Source: Mesopusillimonas faecipullorum (lineage in GTDB: Bacteria > Pseudomonadota > Gammaproteobacteria > Burkholderiales > Burkholderiaceae_B). From it: a DNA stretch of 64,000 nucleotides. A program made the translations under genes and the position numbers. Of this stretch, positions 19,159 through 28,288 are shown in pieces. Position 1 is the first letter of the stretch; each line of letters begins with the position of its first letter. The notes below the pieces were generated by a model, which was not told the DNA's origin, did not search any database, and saw only the letters and a program-made list of their open reading frames with translations. Location of the stretch: the NCBI RefSeq assembly GCF_020539505.1, contig NZ_JACDXW010000002.1, forward strand, positions 62,001 through 126,000. Reading direction: 5' to 3'.

Positions 19159-20472
19159 ATGGACTTAAAAATTTTTGATCGCATGGAGTCGGAAGTACGC
19201 GGCTATGTCCGATCGTTCCCCGTTATTTTTCAGCAAGCACGTGGCTCGACATTAATTGATGAAACGGGACGTGAATACATAGATTTCTTCAGTGGTGCAG
19301 GCACCTTGAATTACGGCCACAACAATGCAGAGCTTAAAGGCAAATTGCTGGAATATCTTGAAGAAGATGGCTTGGTGCATGGCTTGGATATGGCCAGCAC
19401 AGCCAAGAAATACTTCATGGAAACCTTTGAGCGCGTATTACTGGCGCCGCGCAATTGGCAATACAAGCTGCAGTTCACCGGCCCCACCGGAACCAATGCC
19501 GTTGAGGCCGCATTGAAACTGGCGCGTCTGGTTAAAGGGCGCTCCAACATTATTTCGTTTACACATGGATTCCATGGCGTCAGCGCTGGTTCGTTAGCCG
19601 CAACCGCCAATAGCAAGTTCCGCCAAGCTGCGGGTATGACCTTGGGCAACACCACTTTCATGCCTTATGACGGATACATGGGTCCCGACTTCAATACCAT
19701 CACCTACTTGGAACGCTTGTTGGAGGACCCAAGCAGCGGCATGGACCATCCCGCTGCGGTCATTGTTGAGACAGTTCAGGGTGAAGGCGGCGTTAACGTG
19801 GCGAACAGGCAGTGGCTGAAGGACTTGGAAACCCTGTGCCGCCAACACGACATGCTGCTCATCGTTGACGACATTCAAGTCGGCTGCGGGCGTACGGGGT
19901 CGTTCTTCAGCTTCGAGCAAGCCGGCATTCGCCCGGACATCATTACTTTGTCCAAGTCGCTTTCAGGTTTTGGCTTGCCCATGTCTTTGGTGCTGTTCAA
20001 ACCCGAACTCGATATCTGGAAGCCGGGCGCGCACAGCGGCACGTTTCGCGGAAACAACCTGGCCTTTGTGACCGCAGCCCAGGCATTGGATAGCTATTGG
20101 TCAGACAAGCGTTTTGAGCAGGACATCCGTCGCAAGGAAGCAATGGTGCGCGACTGGCTGGAAAACCTTGTGCATAGCTATCCCATGGCTGGCCTGAGTG
20201 TGCGTGGCCGGGGCCTGATACAGGGCTTGGTTACGCCGGCCCGAGGTGGTTTGGCGGGCAGTATCGCCCGCAAGGCGTTTGAGCAGGGTCTGGTTGTCGA
20301 GACCTCGGGCGCAAACGATGAGGTGCTCAAGCTGTTGCCCGCTTTAACCATCCCCGATGCGCAATTGCGTCAGGGACTGGAAATTATCGAGCGCAGCCTG
20401 GCCGCCGCTTTGGCGGAGCAAGAGCAACGTGAACAAGCAAAAGTGCTGAAATTTGGAGGTAAAGGACGATGA
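19159..20472 (+). CDS. ectB: Diaminobutyrate-2-oxoglutarate transaminase EctB
   Basis: EctB is a PLP enzyme that converts aspartate-4-semialdehyde and glutamate to L-2,4-diaminobutyrate, the first committed step to ectoine. Class III aminotransferase features are clear: [38 protein letters not shown], the PLP Asp region [20 protein letters not shown] and the PLP lysine in [20 protein letters not shown]. The frame opens further upstream (19006), but the ATG at 19159 after AAGGAG gives 437 residues and the conserved [20 protein letters not shown] start. It overlaps ectC by four bases. Confidence 0.96.
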   Translation: MDLKIFDRMESEVRGYVRSFPVIFQQARGSTLIDETGREYIDFFSGAGTLNYGHNNAELKGKLLEYLEEDGLVHGLDMASTAKKYFMETFERVLLAPRNWQYKLQFTGPTGTNAVEAALKLARLVKGRSNIISFTHGFHGVSAGSLAATANSKFRQAAGMTLGNTTFMPYDGYMGPDFNTITYLERLLEDPSSGMDHPAAVIVETVQGEGGVNVANRQWLKDLETLCRQHDMLLIVDDIQVGCGRTGSFFSFEQAGIRPDIITLSKSLSGFGLPMSLVLFKPELDIWKPGAHSGTFRGNNLAFVTAAQALDSYWSDKRFEQDIRRKEAMVRDWLENLVHSYPMAGLSVRGRGLIQGLVTPARGGLAGSIARKAFEQGLVVETSGANDEVLKLLPALTIPDAQLRQGLEIIERSLAAALAEQEQREQAKVLKFGGKGR

Positions 20473-20864
20473 TAGTCAGGAATGTGGCGGACGTAATTGG
20501 CACCTCGGACGAGGTCAAGACGGACACCTGGGTCAGCCGGCGCGTTCTGCTAAAGAAAGACGGAATGGGCTTCTCTTTTCACGAGACCGTGATTTTTCCG
20601 GGGACGGAAACCCATATTCATTACCAGAACCATCTGGAAGCGGTTTGGTGCATAGAAGGCGATGGTGAAATTGAAACCATAGCCGACGGTAAAAAATACA
20701 GCTTGGGCCCAGGGGTCGTCTATGCACTTGACCAGAATGACGAACATTATCTGCGGGGCGGGAAAGAGCCTTTGCGTGTGATCTGCGTATTCAATCCGCC
20801 TCTGACCGGACAGGAAGTGCATGACGCCTCCGGTGTTTATCCCTTGGTAACCGAAGAAGCTTAG
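20469..20864 (+). CDS. ectC: L-ectoine synthase EctC
   Basis: EctC is a small iron-dependent cupin that cyclises N-gamma-acetyl-diaminobutyrate to ectoine. The 131-residue product begins [20 protein letters not shown] as in the family and has the cupin segments [20 protein letters not shown] and the C-terminal [20 protein letters not shown]. It starts within the ectB stop codon (ATGA overlap), indicating coupled translation. Confidence 0.97.
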   Translation: MIVRNVADVIGTSDEVKTDTWVSRRVLLKKDGMGFSFHETVIFPGTETHIHYQNHLEAVWCIEGDGEIETIADGKKYSLGPGVVYALDQNDEHYLRGGKEPLRVICVFNPPLTGQEVHDASGVYPLVTEEA

Positions 20865-20873
20865 GAGCTTGCG

Positions 20874-21788
20874 ATGACTGAAACGTACGAGTCGCGCACC
20901 GAGCATGGCTCGGCAATACTGGCGCGACGGGAACCCATTGTTTATGAAGATGGGCAATATGCCCGGGCCTTGAAGGCCGAACAGTTGGCGGACTACGAGC
21001 GTGATGGTTTTATCATGCTGGAAAATCTGTTTTCTGCGGAAGAGGTTGCCGCGCTCTTGGGCGAGGTACACGACCTCTCGCAGGAAGGCGAGAAGCGCAA
21101 TTGGAACGAGGCTATCCGTGAGCCAGGCAGCAACAAGGTGCGTTCCGTTTTTCGAGTCCACAGCTTGAGCGAAAAAATTGGCGCGCTGGCCCGTGATCCG
21201 CGGCTACTGAATGTGGCGCGCCAGATACTTGGGTCGGAAACCTATCTGCATCAATCCCGGGTTAACTTCAAGCCTGGCTTTCATGGCAAAGAGTTCTACT
21301 GGCACTCGGATTTTGAAACGTGGCACGTGGAAGACGGCATGCCCGCCATGCGAGCCCTGAGCTGCTCTATTTTATTGACTGACAATGTGTCCAGCAACGG
21401 GCCTTTGATGTTGATACCCGGCTCTCATCGGCAATTCATTGCCTGCCAAGGTGTAACGCCCGACTCGCATTACAAAGAGTCATTGCGCAAGCAAGAATAC
21501 GGGGTGCCCGACCCCTTGAGCCTGGAGTTGTTGGCAGAGCAGGGGGGGATTTACCAAGCAGTGGCCCCGGCCGGGTCGGTGGTGTTCTTCGACTGCAACG
21601 TCATGCATGGCTCAAGCAGTAATATCACGCCTTGGCCGCGTGCGAATGTCTTTATGGTTTACAACAGTGTGCACAACACCCTGAAGACGCCTCGTTACGG
21701 TTTGGCGCCTAGGCCCGAGTACATTGCGACGCGTGACGGCTTTGAAATGCTGCTGCCCGAGCAGGAAGCCAAGGCGAAATCGGTCTGA
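20874..21788 (+). CDS. ectD: Ectoine 5-hydroxylase EctD
   Basis: EctD is a non-haem iron(II), 2-oxoglutarate-dependent dioxygenase that makes 5-hydroxyectoine. The iron ligands appear as HSD in KEFYWHSDFETWHVEDGMPA and the distal His in FFDCNVMHGSSSN, with the 2-oxoglutarate Arg in TPWPRANVFMVYN. The 304-residue length is typical. It follows ectC by nine bases with a TAGGAG ribosome site, so the cell should make hydroxyectoine as well as ectoine. It ends nine bases from the convergent ehuD. Confidence 0.96.
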   Translation: MTETYESRTEHGSAILARREPIVYEDGQYARALKAEQLADYERDGFIMLENLFSAEEVAALLGEVHDLSQEGEKRNWNEAIREPGSNKVRSVFRVHSLSEKIGALARDPRLLNVARQILGSETYLHQSRVNFKPGFHGKEFYWHSDFETWHVEDGMPAMRALSCSILLTDNVSSNGPLMLIPGSHRQFIACQGVTPDSHYKESLRKQEYGVPDPLSLELLAEQGGIYQAVAPAGSVVFFDCNVMHGSSSNITPWPRANVFMVYNSVHNTLKTPRYGLAPRPEYIATRDGFEMLLPEQEAKAKSV

Positions 21789-21797
21789 TCTTGCCCC

Positions 21798-22484
21798 TTA
21801 AGCGCGCGGCGGCTGTGGGCGTTGCTCCAGGCAACGAACCAGCGCCGCGCACGCCAGGCTAAGTATCAGATAGATCAGGCCGGCCATGGTAAGAGGCGTG
21901 AAGTAATCATAGGTACGATCACCAATAATGCGGGCCACATTCAGTAGTTCCAATATGGCTACGACACCCAGCAAGGGCACGTCTTTGGAAATCGAAATCA
22001 AGTAGTTGCCAAGGGCCGGTAATATCCTTTTCAGCGCTTGAGGCAAAATCACGTAGCGAAATCCAGCGATAGGCTTGAGCCCCAGTGCCAAGGCGGCTTG
22101 TGTCTGCCCTAGCGATACCGCCTGCAGGCCTGCCCGGTACACTTCTGAGAGATAAGCGCTGTACTGTAGACCCAACGCTAAAGCGCCAGTCAGAAAAGCG
22201 GGCAGCACTATGCCGAAATCGGGCAGCACGTAATACAAGAAAAACAGCTGTACCAGCAGGGGCGTATCGCGTAGAAACTCACTTATCAGGCGCGCTGGCC
22301 AAGCCACCAAGCGCCATGGCGCAGCCTTTAGCATGGCAAAAAGCAAACCTAGCACAGCGGCAATCGCGAACCCTGCGATAGTGGCTTGCAGGGTCACCAA
22401 CAAACCGCGTAGCAGTATCGGTAGTATCGACCATGCAAAAAGCCAATGGCCATGATCAGCGTCCCAGCTTAGACCAAAAAGCAT
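21798..22484 (-). CDS. ehuD: Ectoine/hydroxyectoine ABC transporter permease EhuD
   Basis: Inner-membrane permease of the polar amino acid (HisMQ) type, placed with ectoine genes and called EhuD from context. About five membrane segments are visible (for example ILPILLRGLLVTLQATIAGF and LIYLILSLACAALVRCL). The ATPase-contact EAA-like loop is AALALGLKPIAGFRYVILPQ. The 228-residue length is normal. It is the last gene of the leftward ehuB-ehuC-ehuD series. No ATP-binding subunit gene accompanies it. Confidence 0.87.
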   Translation of the reverse strand: MLFGLSWDADHGHWLFAWSILPILLRGLLVTLQATIAGFAIAAVLGLLFAMLKAAPWRLVAWPARLISEFLRDTPLLVQLFFLYYVLPDFGIVLPAFLTGALALGLQYSAYLSEVYRAGLQAVSLGQTQAALALGLKPIAGFRYVILPQALKRILPALGNYLISISKDVPLLGVVAILELLNVARIIGDRTYDYFTPLTMAGLIYLILSLACAALVRCLEQRPQPPRA

Positions 22485-22528
22485 GGGTCAACCTCCAGCG
22501 ACGAAAAAATTGAGCGCCCGATTGGCAT

Positions 22529-23203
22529 CTACCGGCCTTGTTGAGTGCGCCAGCGGCTGAGCCGCCACTCCAGCGTTTTCATACTGCCGGCCACCACCAA
22601 AGCCATGCCAAAGTACAGGAGCAATAAAAGGGTATAAACGCTAGTGCTGTCCTGGGTCAGATTGCGGATTTGTTCGGCGCGGAAAGCCATGTCGCCCAAG
22701 CTGATTAAAGAGACCAAGGCGGTGTCTTTCAGGTTTTGTACGGCAAGATTGCCTAAGCTGGGCATCATCTCTGGCAATGCCTGGGGTAGCCTGACTTTCC
22801 ACAATACGCGTCGAGGTGATAGGCCCAGGCTCAGCCCGGCCTCAAGTTGCCCGACGGGCACGGCCTGTAGCGCCCCCCGAACGACCTCGGCGCCGTAAGC
22901 CCCTATGTTCAGGCTCAAGGCCAGCGTACCTGCCACCATGGGGCTGAGGCGCCAGTCCCAGCCCAGGCTTTCCCCCACAATAGGGAGCGCAAAAAACAAC
23001 CAGAACAGCTGTACCAGCAAAGAGGTGCCGCGAAAGAACTCCACGATACATAGACATAGGCCCCGTACGTAAGGCATGCCATGAAAGCGGCCCAGGCCTA
23101 GTGCAAAAGCCAGCATGGCTCCCAGCACAGTGGAGTAAATCGCCAACTGGGCAGTGACCGCTGCACCTTCAAGCAATGGGGGGAGGTAGCTGACCCAATT
23201 CAT
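22529..23203 (-). CDS. ehuC: Ectoine/hydroxyectoine ABC transporter permease EhuC
   Basis: Second HisMQ-type permease, 224 residues, pairing with EhuD. It opens MNWVSYLPPLLEGAAVTAQL, has the family segment CIVEFFRGTSLLVQLFWLFF and the EAA-type loop EAGLSLGLSPRRVLWKVRLP, and ends in a membrane helix followed by a basic tail. It starts eight bases after the ehuB stop. Substrate assignment rests on its neighbours. Confidence 0.87.
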   Translation of the reverse strand: MNWVSYLPPLLEGAAVTAQLAIYSTVLGAMLAFALGLGRFHGMPYVRGLCLCIVEFFRGTSLLVQLFWLFFALPIVGESLGWDWRLSPMVAGTLALSLNIGAYGAEVVRGALQAVPVGQLEAGLSLGLSPRRVLWKVRLPQALPEMMPSLGNLAVQNLKDTALVSLISLGDMAFRAEQIRNLTQDSTSVYTLLLLLYFGMALVVAGSMKTLEWRLSRWRTQQGR

Positions 23204-23211
23204 GGTCGTGC

Positions 23212-24087
23212 TTACTTACCGCACAGTTGAGCCTGGGTTCTTTGGCTGGCTTGCTGCATGTCCTGCTCGGTGAATCCATAAGTCGCCAGAATGTCTCGCC
23301 AGGCTTGGGTTTGCTTGAAAGCCAGCAGGGCTTTATTGAAATCTTGCGCCAAGGTTTGGGCTTCGGGGTGGAAGGCAAAAGCGCCCCAGCTACGGACGGC
23401 CTGGTCGTTGACCATAGGGTCTTCAAAAGGCTGAGCGGCTTGTGTTCGCTTGCCCAGCTCTGCCAGCTGCGCCACCGTTGCGCTCGTGGCCGCATAGGCA
23501 TCGGCGCGGCCTGTGCTTACGGTGGAAATGGCATCAGCGTTGTTGGCCAGCGTGACAATACGTTCTTGAGGCACGCCCAGGGCGTTCAGTATGTCTAGCT
23601 GGTCGGCCCCCGCCATAATGGCAACCTTGCTATCGTGATCAACAAAGTGCTGATAGGAGTGGATTTTCTGGGGATTACCCTGTGCAACCAGCAAGCCTTC
23701 TCCATAAGAGCTATTGGGTTCAGAGAACAGTACTTGGTCACAGCGGGCGGGCAATATGGCCATCTCGGCTGCAACCATATCAAAATGACGGGCTTGCAGG
23801 CCTGGTATCAGTGAGCTGAAGGCGGTGCTGGTCCACTTGATGTCCTTGATGCCCATCGTGGCTAGCACTGCTTGCGCCACGTCGGGCCCCACCCCCTGGG
23901 CCTCGCCTTTTAGATTGGTGTAGCCGTAGGGAATTTCATTGGCGACTGCAATGCCTATGGTTTGCCCGGCATAAGGGGACTCTGGTGTTGAGCCTTGAGC
24001 TTGAGCGCCCCATGGCAAGGTGAGAAGCAGGGTCGTGGCTGCGAGCCGCCTCGACAGGGAAGAGAGATTAAGGATGGATTTCATCAT
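23212..24087 (-). CDS. ehuB: Ectoine/hydroxyectoine-binding periplasmic protein EhuB
   Basis: Periplasmic solute-binding protein (family 3) that would deliver ectoines to EhuCD. A signal peptide (MMKSILNLSSLSRRLAATTL then LLTLPWGAQA) precedes the mature part. Typical blocks are GIAVANEIPYGYTNLKGEAQ, GVGPDVAQAVLATMGIKDIK, SLIPGLQARHFDMVAAEMAI and the STGRADAYAATSATVAQLAE hinge. The 291-residue length fits. Upstream lies a remnant insertion sequence where ehuA (ATPase) often stands in the classical ehuABCD order. Confidence 0.88.
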   Translation of the reverse strand: MMKSILNLSSLSRRLAATTLLLTLPWGAQAQGSTPESPYAGQTIGIAVANEIPYGYTNLKGEAQGVGPDVAQAVLATMGIKDIKWTSTAFSSLIPGLQARHFDMVAAEMAILPARCDQVLFSEPNSSYGEGLLVAQGNPQKIHSYQHFVDHDSKVAIMAGADQLDILNALGVPQERIVTLANNADAISTVSTGRADAYAATSATVAQLAELGKRTQAAQPFEDPMVNDQAVRSWGAFAFHPEAQTLAQDFNKALLAFKQTQAWRDILATYGFTEQDMQQASQRTQAQLCGK

Positions 24088-24111
24088 ACGGCCTATAAGA
24101 TTCTTGTTCTA

Positions 24112-24139
24112 ATCATATCTTATATAATCATTTCAACAA
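24112..24139 (-). promoter_or_regulatory. Probable promoter of ehuBCD
   Basis: On the minus strand TTGTTG (24134-24139), a 16-base spacer and TATGAT (24112-24117) lie 25 bases before the ehuB start in a markedly AT-rich stretch. This supports transcription starting at ehuB and not further upstream across the insertion sequence. Confidence 0.5.
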
Positions 24140-24258
24140 TAATTATTTTGCTGGTGTAGCAGGGCTTTAGACTTTGTGAGCAGGGCGCGGGGCATGAGGG
24201 GTCGCCCGCCCTGTCACGCAAGAAAAACACAAATTTTTTGCTCAATGTCAACGCTAAA

Positions 24259-25307
24259 TAGAAATGTCCGGTTTTCTCCCAAGTAGAAATGTCCGGTTCA
24301 TGCGGGTGTTTGAGGCTGCTCACGAGGGTTTGGCCGGGGACCCTCCCAGCGCCGCCATGGGTGGTTGGCAGGCGAAGGCACGGAGCGTTTGCTTAGCCTG
24401 GCCTGCACTCGGGCGTTCAGGGATTTAGCGTCCTCGGTGGGTTTGCGCCCGTCCTTTTTCTGCCTGAGCTCGAAGGCGAGCGTAGCGTTTGCGTGCAGGA
24501 GCTGTAGCTGTCCGTCGAGGTGTTTGAGGCTGCTCACTGGCTGTCCGGCCAAGCGCCGCTGTTGGTCTGGTGCCAGAACTTGCAAGAGCTGCTGACGGAA
24601 CTGGCAGGATAGTGTCTGCGAGAGGCGCCGGGTGTGGTGGTAGGCCAACGCGCGCTCCAGGCTCGGGAGACGGTCCTGGTAGATGACGTGGGCATCCTCG
24701 GGCTCAGCCGGGGCAATGGCAAAGCGCCGGTTGTGAGCTTCGCGGTAGGTGGGCAGCCAGGCGTTGGCCGCCTCCATGTCGTTGATGCCTGCCAGGCGCA
24801 TGGCCTTGATCAGCCGATCCTGTAGCGTCTGGTTGGCTCGTTCGACGCGCCCCTTGGCCTGCGGGGAGCTCGCCTGGATACCCTCGATGCCCAGGCGCTC
24901 GAGCGCCTGGGCAAAAAAGGTGGGTTTAGGGTTCTCGGCGCTGGGCGAGCGGAAGATCGTGTGGCGGTCGCTATACAGGCACATGGGCAGGCCGTGCTCG
25001 AGGATGTGCTCGCGTAGCGTCAGCAGGTAACCCGTGGTGGTCTCGGCCCGCACGAAGCGTAGCGCCATCAGCTCACTGGTCGCATCGTCGATGAACACCA
25101 GCAGCGTGCAGCGCGGGGCACGCTCTCGACCGACACCTGCAGCACGACCGCCGCTGCTGCCTGCGTGAGCGCACCGCAGCGCACCTGCTCGAGCACTCGC
25201 AGCCGACCCACTTCCTTCTGCGTCATCGTGATCATCCCGGCCCGCCTCAATGATGTGATTCACACCATTGAACCGGACACTTCTACTTTGCACAGACCGG
25301 ACATTCT
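24259..25307 (-). mobile_element. Deleted insertion sequence (ISNCY-like) with doubled terminal repeats
   Basis: Each end carries two copies of a motif in opposite orientation to the other end. On the left, TAGAAATGTCCGGTT occurs at 24259 and again at 24284. On the right, AACCGGACACTTCTA is at 25271 and ACCGGACATTCT at 25296. In each pair the copies start 25 bases apart. Between them lies one damaged DDE transposase gene. The arrangement marks an insertion sequence that lost internal DNA. I could not see an obvious target-site duplication. Exact outer boundaries are approximate. Confidence 0.75.
24298..25235 (-). pseudogene. Transposase remnant, ISNCY-like DDE (rve) family
   Basis: The N-terminus from the ATG at 25235 (MITMTQKEVGRLRVLEQVRC then TQAAAAVVLQVSVESV) is the family's helix-turn-helix. 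At about 25115-25125 the frame changes and the text resumes as the catalytic core RCTLLVFIDDATSELMALRF, LYSDRHTIFRSP and SPQAKGRVERANQTLQDRLI, with the Asp-Asp-Glu residues visible. Roughly 100 or more residues between HTH and core are missing, so an internal deletion with frameshift has inactivated it. The C-terminus runs to the stop at 24298 inside the terminal repeat. Confidence 0.8.
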
Positions 25308-25339
25308 CACGTTGCGCCAACACAATTTTCTTGTCTGAC

Positions 25340-25368
25340 TTGCGCACAACAAAATTTTTATGTTATAT
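25340..25368 (+). promoter_or_regulatory. Promoter of tRNA-Arg
   Basis: TTGCGC (25340-25345), a 17-base AT-rich spacer and TTATAT (25363-25368) end 13 bases before the tRNA, well placed for a short-leader transcript. Confidence 0.65.
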
Positions 25369-25381
25369 TTACTTTCTCAGC

Positions 25382-25458
25382 GCGGCTGTAGCTCAGTTGG
25401 ATAGAGTACTTGGCTACGAACCAAGGGGTCGTGGGTTCGAATCCTGCCAGCCGCGCCA
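25382..25458 (+). tRNA. tRNA-Arg (anticodon ACG)
   Basis: A full cloverleaf folds: acceptor GCGGCTG/CAGCCGC, D-loop AGCTCAGTTGGATAGAGT, anticodon stem CTTGG/CCAAG with loop CTACGAA (anticodon ACG at 25416-25418), T-loop GGTTCGAATCC, discriminator G and an encoded CCA. ACG is read after deamination of A34 to inosine by TadA and serves CGU, CGC and CGA. Confidence 0.98.
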
Positions 25459-25488
25459 CCTAATTTACCCAGGTTAATTTCTGGGTAC

Positions 25489-25525
25489 AAAAACCGCCTA
25501 GCGTTACAAGCGCTAGGCGGTTTTT
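25489..25525 (+). terminator. Intrinsic terminator after tRNA-Arg
   Basis: AAAAACCGCCTAGCG (25489-25503) and CGCTAGGCGGTTTTT (25511-25525) form a 15-bp stem with a 7-base loop, ending in five T. It starts 31 bases after the tRNA CCA end. Confidence 0.92.
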
Positions 25526-25526
25526 C

Positions 25527-26044
25527 TTTGTCTGCGTCATTTGAGTGCTTGGCAGTCGCTAATAAAAATATTAATAAGTAATTTGGGGCTGTCACTCTGG
25601 GGTTCTCACTCCCCAATAGGCTCACCCGATTTGGCGGTATGCTCTATGCATCCCAATTAAAGTATTTAAACAAATGTGTGAAAATATGGGATGGAGAGGA
25701 AAACGATTGAACGGAATGGGTTTCTGTTCAGCAACATGGTGCGCCGCCGCTGGCTCAGCTATGCCCGCTCTAACTCCTTAAGGTGGACTGCTCTTTTTTG
25801 CGCGTTTTATAAATAAAAACATATTATTTCATTCAGTAATAAATCTGGTTTATTTGTATTTCCCAATAAAATCATGGATTTATATTGTTAATTAATAGTT
25901 ACATTATTTACTTTTTGAGTTTATGTGAAAATATTTATATCCTAAAAGAAAGTCTTTGTTATTTAACTGGATATATCCAATTGAATCGTTATGATTGCGG
26001 TGTCATCGAATGACACATTTGCTAAAACGATAATTGGAGAAGCT
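25527..26044. other. AT-rich gene-free stretch with two palindromes
   Basis: About 520 bases with no supported gene. The part from about 25800 to 25970 is far more AT-rich than the rest of the window, suggesting foreign or regulatory DNA. Just before the VWA gene are two perfect palindromes: TGGATATATCCA (25968-25979) and GTGTCAT-CGA-ATGACAC (26000-26016). Their distance to the gene start makes them candidate operators. A 41-codon frame at 25691-25816 has no ribosome site and is not claimed. Confidence 0.5.
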
Positions 26045-27643
26045 ATGTCTACTGCACTAACTACCCGCAGTATTACAGCTATTTTGCTCGCCCTGTCTTT
26101 GGCTGCTTGCGGCGGCAGCAGTGGTGGTGACGGTGGGAATGATAATAATCCGCCCACGCCTACTGAACCTGATCCCACACCTAACCCTAATCCCGATCCA
26201 ACTCCTGATCCCGATCCCGATCCTGTAGAAGTGACCATCGGTGGTGCCATTGTGGTTCCTGATGGTGCGCAGGTTGATACCGCCGCACGCACTCGTGCCA
26301 AGCTTGCTTTGGCACGCCCCAAAGCGGTCGCTGCAGCAAATAGCACTTGCCCTGATGTGCCTACGGGCTATGCGCCTGTTGCCAACGCCGCCATCTCTTT
26401 CACCACCGCAGACGAGCAAGTTTCGGGCGTGACGGCTCAAACCGACGAGTGTGGGGTGTTCTCGGCAACCGTGCCTGCCAACATCGCCTATGTGACGGCA
26501 ACGGCTACCGGCTACAAAGTCATGACGGTTCCTGCCAGCACTTTCGATCCAAGTGCTGACAACACGCCTCCTGCTTTGTCCATCCTGCCGGACGTGGCTG
26601 ATGCGGGCTACGAGATTGCTTCGCTTCAGTGGAGCGACAGCAAGCTGTATTTCACGATTGTGGATACCATCACGAACAAGGCTGTGCTCGGTGTTCCGCA
26701 AACGGCAGTTAGTTACTCCGTGAACGGCGCTAACCCTAATGACCTTAAGTCGCTGGCCTATGCAGCTTCGCAGGTTGACGGCAATGCCAGTATTGCGCTG
26801 GCGCTGGATGGGAGTAGCTCGATGGACAGTTGGGTTCGCGATAGTGACGGGAATGTCGTTATGGATGAGAATGGGCGTTCTTTGAATGCTTTACGCATGA
26901 CGGCACGTGCCGCTCATACCTTCCTGGATGGTAAGCGCGCCACGGACGAGGTTGGCTTCGTTATTTTTGATCATAAAGTCAGTTGGATAGACCGTACGTT
27001 CTTGGAAGAGCGCCCCCTGGTGAGCGGCTCAGACGATGTGCCTGTTGACTACACGATCTCTTATGATGACTCGGGTTTCAACACGAGTGCAGATAATCTG
27101 CGCCTGACTGTCGATCAATATAATCGTTACTCGGCGTTCTGGAACAAGGGCGGCAGCATCCTGGATGAACTGCATCCGACCTTACCGGCTACCTTGCGCT
27201 TCAAGTCTTGGACTTACTACCCCTGGTATGGCGCTACTGCAGCCTACGGCGCTGCCGATATGGGTAGGGAAAAGGTTTTGGCGCGTAACAACGCCCGCAA
27301 GATCGTTGTGTTGATGTCCGATGGGGATGACAACTCCAGCCGATTGAGTGCAGACGAGCTGATCGCTAACTTCAAGCAAGACAATATTCCGCTTTGGACG
27401 GTGGCTTTCGGTACCGGCGTTTCGGAAGATATTTTGAAGCGCATCGCGGATGAAACGGGTGGCCACTATATTTCGTCAGTCGATCAGTCGCAGTTGCAAG
27501 CCGAGTTCGCAGCGATGCAGACAGGCATTGTGTTCCAGTACATTGCCGAACTGCAACAGAGCACGCTGCCTGCCAATACGACATTGAAAGTGGACCTGAA
27601 CTTCGGTTCGCTGAGCGCTTCGCGTTCGGTGGTGCTGCAGTAA
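26045..27643 (+). CDS. Lipoprotein with von Willebrand factor A domain
   Basis: Secreted, lipid-anchored protein of 532 residues with unknown partner. The ATG at 26045 follows TTGGAGAAGCT; a start at 25991 would place the signal peptide internally. The signal ends in LSLAAC (Cys22), followed by a Gly/Ser/Asn run and a Pro-Asp linker (about 40-62) like a stalk through the wall space. A carboxypeptidase-regulatory-like domain probably follows (about 90-190). The VWA domain has an intact MIDAS: DGSSS from Asp255, a later Thr/Asp region (VGFVIFDHKV) and VLMSDGDDNSS. The gene stands alone beside tRNA-Arg in AT-rich DNA and may have been acquired. Confidence 0.82.
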   Translation: MSTALTTRSITAILLALSLAACGGSSGGDGGNDNNPPTPTEPDPTPNPNPDPTPDPDPDPVEVTIGGAIVVPDGAQVDTAARTRAKLALARPKAVAAANSTCPDVPTGYAPVANAAISFTTADEQVSGVTAQTDECGVFSATVPANIAYVTATATGYKVMTVPASTFDPSADNTPPALSILPDVADAGYEIASLQWSDSKLYFTIVDTITNKAVLGVPQTAVSYSVNGANPNDLKSLAYAASQVDGNASIALALDGSSSMDSWVRDSDGNVVMDENGRSLNALRMTARAAHTFLDGKRATDEVGFVIFDHKVSWIDRTFLEERPLVSGSDDVPVDYTISYDDSGFNTSADNLRLTVDQYNRYSAFWNKGGSILDELHPTLPATLRFKSWTYYPWYGATAAYGAADMGREKVLARNNARKIVVLMSDGDDNSSRLSADELIANFKQDNIPLWTVAFGTGVSEDILKRIADETGGHYISSVDQSQLQAEFAAMQTGIVFQYIAELQQSTLPANTTLKVDLNFGSLSASRSVVLQ

Positions 27644-27680
27644 ATTGCCTTAGCACCTAAAAGTAAGTAGCACGCAATTT

Positions 27681-27713
27681 AGGGCGCGGTCCTCAGGGGC
27701 CGCGCCCTATTTT
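27681..27713 (+). terminator. Terminator after the VWA lipoprotein gene
   Basis: AGGGCGCGG (27681-27689) and CCGCGCCCT (27700-27708) form a 9-bp stem followed by ATTTT on the plus strand. It slightly overlaps the stop codon of the convergent mpg gene. Confidence 0.8.
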
Positions 27714-28261
27714 CGTGAGACGTAGCGATTGCCAAGGATGTGGAAACGCAGCGGCTTATCAGCCCATTCTTGGGCGTAAGGCACGCCGATGCGGGGGCTG
27801 GCGACTATTTCTATCTCTTGTGTTTCGTGCAATGGCGCCAGCAGATGTAGCTCGTCGCTGCATAGATCATGACCGTAATGGCGTTTGTCTATGCCCATGG
27901 CGCGAGTCAGCAGGCCGGGCCCGCGGGTATTCCCTTCAATATTGGCGATAGGTTCTACCGCGCGTAGCAACACACCCGTGCCACTGCCTTCGGGCTCGGT
28001 TACCACGTTCAAGCAGTGGTGCATGCCATATATTAAATATACATAGGCGTGGCCTGGTGGGCCGAACATGGCGCGTGTGCGTGGGGTGAGGCCGCGTGCG
28101 GAGTGGGCGGCCAGATCGCCCGGGCCCAGGTAGGCTTCTACCTCGACGATACGTGCCATGCGCGCAAGGCCGTCTATCTGATGCACCAGAATTTTGCCCA
28201 GTAGTTCGTGGGCAACTGTAACGGTATCGCGGTTGTAGAAATCGCGTGGCAGTCTTGGCAT
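27707..28261 (-). CDS. mpg: DNA-3-methyladenine glycosylase (AAG/MPG family)
   Basis: Monofunctional base-excision enzyme that removes alkylated purines such as 3-methyladenine. The family core is intact: MPRLPRDFYNRDTVTVAHEL, IVEVEAYLGPGDLAAHSARG (catalytic Glu), MFGPPGHAYVYLIYGMHHCL and VLLRAVEPI. The preferred start is the ATG at 28259-28261; a TTG 15 bases upstream is in frame but less likely. The product has 184 residues, normal for bacterial members. Confidence 0.93.
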   Translation of the reverse strand: MPRLPRDFYNRDTVTVAHELLGKILVHQIDGLARMARIVEVEAYLGPGDLAAHSARGLTPRTRAMFGPPGHAYVYLIYGMHHCLNVVTEPEGSGTGVLLRAVEPIANIEGNTRGPGLLTRAMGIDKRHYGHDLCSDELHLLAPLHETQEIEIVASPRIGVPYAQEWADKPLRFHILGNRYVSRK

Positions 28262-28288
28262 AGGCTGGCCTGTCAAGCGATGTCTTAT

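Noticed and set aside
25691-25816. 41-residue frame in the AT-rich gap after tRNA-Arg (begins MERKTIERNG)
   Set aside because: No ribosome site, no motif, and it ends by chance in the AT-rich stretch.
26045-27643. Metal-chelatase type VWA (CobT/ChlD-like) or MoxR-associated protein
   Set aside because: The lipid anchor, Pro-Asp stalk and lack of an AAA partner point to a surface protein.
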